In this document: piece by piece, positions 18,873-21,107 of the stretch
Layout: each line of letters starts with the position of its first letter
How positions within the stretch are numbered: the first letter of the stretch is position 1
Assembly (NCBI GenBank): GCA_002179805.1
Contig: NAVB01000853.1
Span: 1 to 21,107 of the forward strand
Source of the DNA: Acanthamoeba lenticulata
Taxonomy: Eukaryota; Discosea; Longamoebia; Acanthamoebidae
Direction: 5' to 3'
DNA length: 21,107 nucleotides
Program-made: the position numbers and the translations under genes
Notes under the pieces: model-generated
Told to the model about the DNA's origin: nothing
The model's database searches: none
The model's input: only the letters and a program-made list of their open reading frames with translations

Positions 18873-18898
18873 GGGAAAGGAGGAGAAAGAAAAAAAGG
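18873..18898 (-). promoter_or_regulatory. Pyrimidine tract upstream of uS3 (TOP-like or initiator region)
   Basis: Read on the minus strand, this is an unbroken 26-nt C/T tract about 40 nt upstream of the uS3 start codon. Terminal oligopyrimidine tracts at the cap site of ribosomal-protein mRNAs give translational control in other eukaryotes. Whether transcription starts here is not visible from sequence. Confidence 0.35.
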
Positions 18899-19001
18899 CC
18901 TCTTCTGTCGACCCGTACCGCCTTCACTGCGCAAATACGGAGTTGTTTTTAAGGAAAAATATTTTCTTTCATTTTCTTTTGATTGTCCTCTTGTGCTGGT
19001 C

Positions 19002-21051
19002 TCATGCAACCTCCTCATCCTCCTCTCCGTCTATCAGCTCGACAAGAGACTGGAGGTCCATCTCCTGCGGATTAAAGTTGTACCTGCGATTGAAGCACAC
19101 GTTGTTGTGGTGAGCATGGACTTCGCCAGAGGCCAGTGCAGAGTTGCTACATACCCGCTCAGGTTTTTGAAGGCCAAGAAGTTCAGCACTTTGTTATCTG
19201 TTGTTCCACAACATCATCACACGCCACGTTCAGGCCGCCTGCAAGTGATTGCACGGTTCATGCATAAGAGAGAAGAGAGAAAGAGAGAACGTACAAGGGT
19301 GTCGCGAGAGCGCATTGGGGAAGATCTGCAGCAGCTTCTGCAGCGCTTGCAGATGCTCCTCGGCCTTCTCCGTTTCACCCTGCCTCTGCAGCAGCCGTGC
19401 CAGGCTCGCCCGCAGCTCCACCTCGAACGGCGACGCGCTCTTTGGGTCGTCAGTAGAGTCGTAGACCTCGAGCATGCTTGCGAGGATGGCCTCATAAAGG
19501 GCGTAGGCCAGGTGGCCGTTGCCGTCGCGCTCGGCGATCACGGCCATGAGATAGAGGCACCCGAGCAGCACCTCGCCAGCAATCTCCGAGACCCTGCGCG
19601 CGAGCACGGTACACAGGCTCAGAACGGTGCGGGACGCTCAAGTGGGCGACACGCTGGCCGTACCGCTGGAGGCACTCGACGCACTCGCGCATCATTTGCT
19701 TGGCCTTGTCCGGTGCGCCTGGCGCAGCGAAGACGGCAGGCGTCTCAGTTCCCGCGCCAAAAACACACCACAGAAAGAAAGAAAGGCCTACCGGAGATGG
19801 AGTAAAGGTCGGCCAGGCGGATCGTGGAGGCGGCCATCTCCGGAGACACCGGCGAGTAGATGCTGCATACGAGGCTACGGTGGCGCTCCTGCAGCTCGAC
19901 CGCCCGCTGGAGCGTCTCGGGCGTGAGACCTGGGCGCAGCAGCCGCAGCTCGCTCGACGACGACAGCGACATCGGTGATGATGAAGACGACGAGGACGAC
20001 AGGGAAGACGAGCTGAGGTCGGGCGACGGCGGCTCGAGGCCGCCGGTGGCTCCGGAGGTGATGGCATGAAGGGCCGAGCGGGACGAAGGCGCGAAGAGCG
20101 AGGCCTCTGGCGGGAGCACGGAGTCGACAGGGCAGCACTCGACGATAGAGGGCAGGATCTTGGAGCGGATGTCGACACCCTTGACCGTCGCCTCCATGCC
20201 CTCGAGCTCCGACACCGTCAGCGGCACGAACGTTACGCCCTGCGTCATCATTCTCATCATCATCAGCATGCTGGGATCAAAAGTTTTCGAGAGGTGTATG
20301 CGTGTCGTGTACGGGAGCGAATCGAAGGCGGGCCTGGTGGCCGTCGATGTTGAAGCGGACGCCAGTGTAGCCCTGCAGCATCTGGAACAGGGCGAGCTTG
20401 CCCAGGATGAACCTGGTCTCCCCCAAAGCGCTCGTGAGGCATTTTACAAAAGAAAAGAAAGGAAACAGTTTCGAAATCATTTCAAGAAGGCGGGAAACGT
20501 AGATGGGGACGCACTTGAGGTTGGTGTTCTCGGTGGGCGAGAAGGTAAAGGCAAACGGCCCGTACTTGAGGCGGAGGTGGATGGGCATGGCGTACTCCCA
20601 AAACTCATCCGAGCGCGCGTCCTCGCCGAACACAAGGTTGAAGAAGTCGACAATCACCTCCCGGTAGGACTCCTCCGCCATGCCTCGCTTGGCCCGCAGC
20701 TTGGCTCGCAGTATGTTCTGCAATTTTCAAATTGTTTGTTGTTTGTTGTTTGTTGCTGGTAAGTTGGACGCGTTTGACGCGACACGCCCCTCCTCGTGTG
20801 GGAAGAGGGGGGGGGGCACCTTGAGGGTACGCGCGATCATCTGAAACCCGACGCAGTTGTACTTGAGCCGCTCCTGCGTGAACAGGCAGTACAAATAGCC
20901 TGGCCGCGAACAAGGACCGCCACCGTCCCCCGACAATAAGACATTGTAGTTTTTAAACAAAATATTAGCGAACAAAAGGGGCGAACCGAGGTAGCGCAGA
21001 TTGATGCCGAACTTATGCAGGAGGGGCGGCATGTGGAGCCCGCTCACCACC
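19002..21051 (-). CDS. CLU / eIF3-p135-type protein with C-terminal TPR region, partial (5' end off right edge)
   Basis: Exons 21051-20987, 20899-20820, 20717-20515, 20412-20313, 20239-19792, 19718-19664, 19593-19295, 19197-19155 and 19083-19002 give 457 residues plus one leading base; earlier exons lie beyond the window. The first exon holds the CLU hallmark LLHKFGINLRYLG. A helical stretch follows (QERLKYNCVGFQMIARTLK, ILRAKLRAKRGMAEESYREV) that fits the eIF3-p135-like part of clustered-mitochondria proteins. A Ser-rich insert comes next, then TPR-like helices (LQRAVELQERHRSLVCSIYS; LAYALYEAILASMLEVYDS; LARLLQRQGETEKAEEHLQA). The tail is acidic (VELIDGEEDEEVA). CLU/CLUH proteins bind mRNAs for mitochondrial proteins and affect mitochondrial distribution. 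The TPR part is shorter than in CLUH, so orthology is not certain. Confidence 0.75.
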
Positions 21052-21107
21052 CTGTTTTATCCCCACCCCGGGTGAGCGTGAAGATCAGGCGTGTGAGGCA
21101 AGGGGGG

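Overview
The window looks like nuclear DNA of a free-living amoebozoan, most likely Acanthamoeba. Coding exons are GC-rich and cut by many short introns, mostly about 55-125 nt, with GTACGY, GTGCGT or GTATGT donors and YAG acceptors. The gene content is eukaryotic: ribosomal protein uS3, mitochondrial uL29m, an F-box protein, a CLU-type protein and two large protein kinases. Gaps between genes are short. All gene models were spliced by eye from both strands. For each multi-exon gene the summed exon length is divisible by three, and intron phases agree at every junction.

Left to right: first exon of an unidentified gene (-, 55-313, runs off the edge); intronless ankyrin-repeat gene (-, 516-1304); decayed relic of the same repeat type (-, about 1709-2040); 11-exon M20 carboxypeptidase-S/PM20D1-like membrane peptidase (+, 2169-4603); 5-exon mitochondrial uL29m/MRPL47 (-, 4703-5465); 505-nt divergent promoter region with a GATAAG cluster; 25-exon transmembrane tyrosine-kinase-like receptor with LamG-like ectodomain (+, 5971-11524); 4-exon F-box protein (-, 11571-13053); 21-exon protein joining a six-blade kelch propeller to an MST/Hippo-type STE20 kinase (-, 13299-17426); 3-exon uS3 (-, 17771-18833); and the 3' part of a CLU/eIF3-p135-TPR protein (-, 19002-21051, runs off the right edge).

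The genes do not form an operon-like pathway. Signalling is nevertheless prominent: a receptor tyrosine-kinase-like protein and a Hippo-type kinase lie within 2 kb of each other, with an F-box protein between them. The most notable items are the kelch-MST fusion with MST-style TM docking motifs, the LamG receptor kinase, two apparent GC-AG introns, C-homopolymer runs just inside several 5' splice sites, alternating CA/CG tracts in introns, and AATAAA signals that overlap stop codons.
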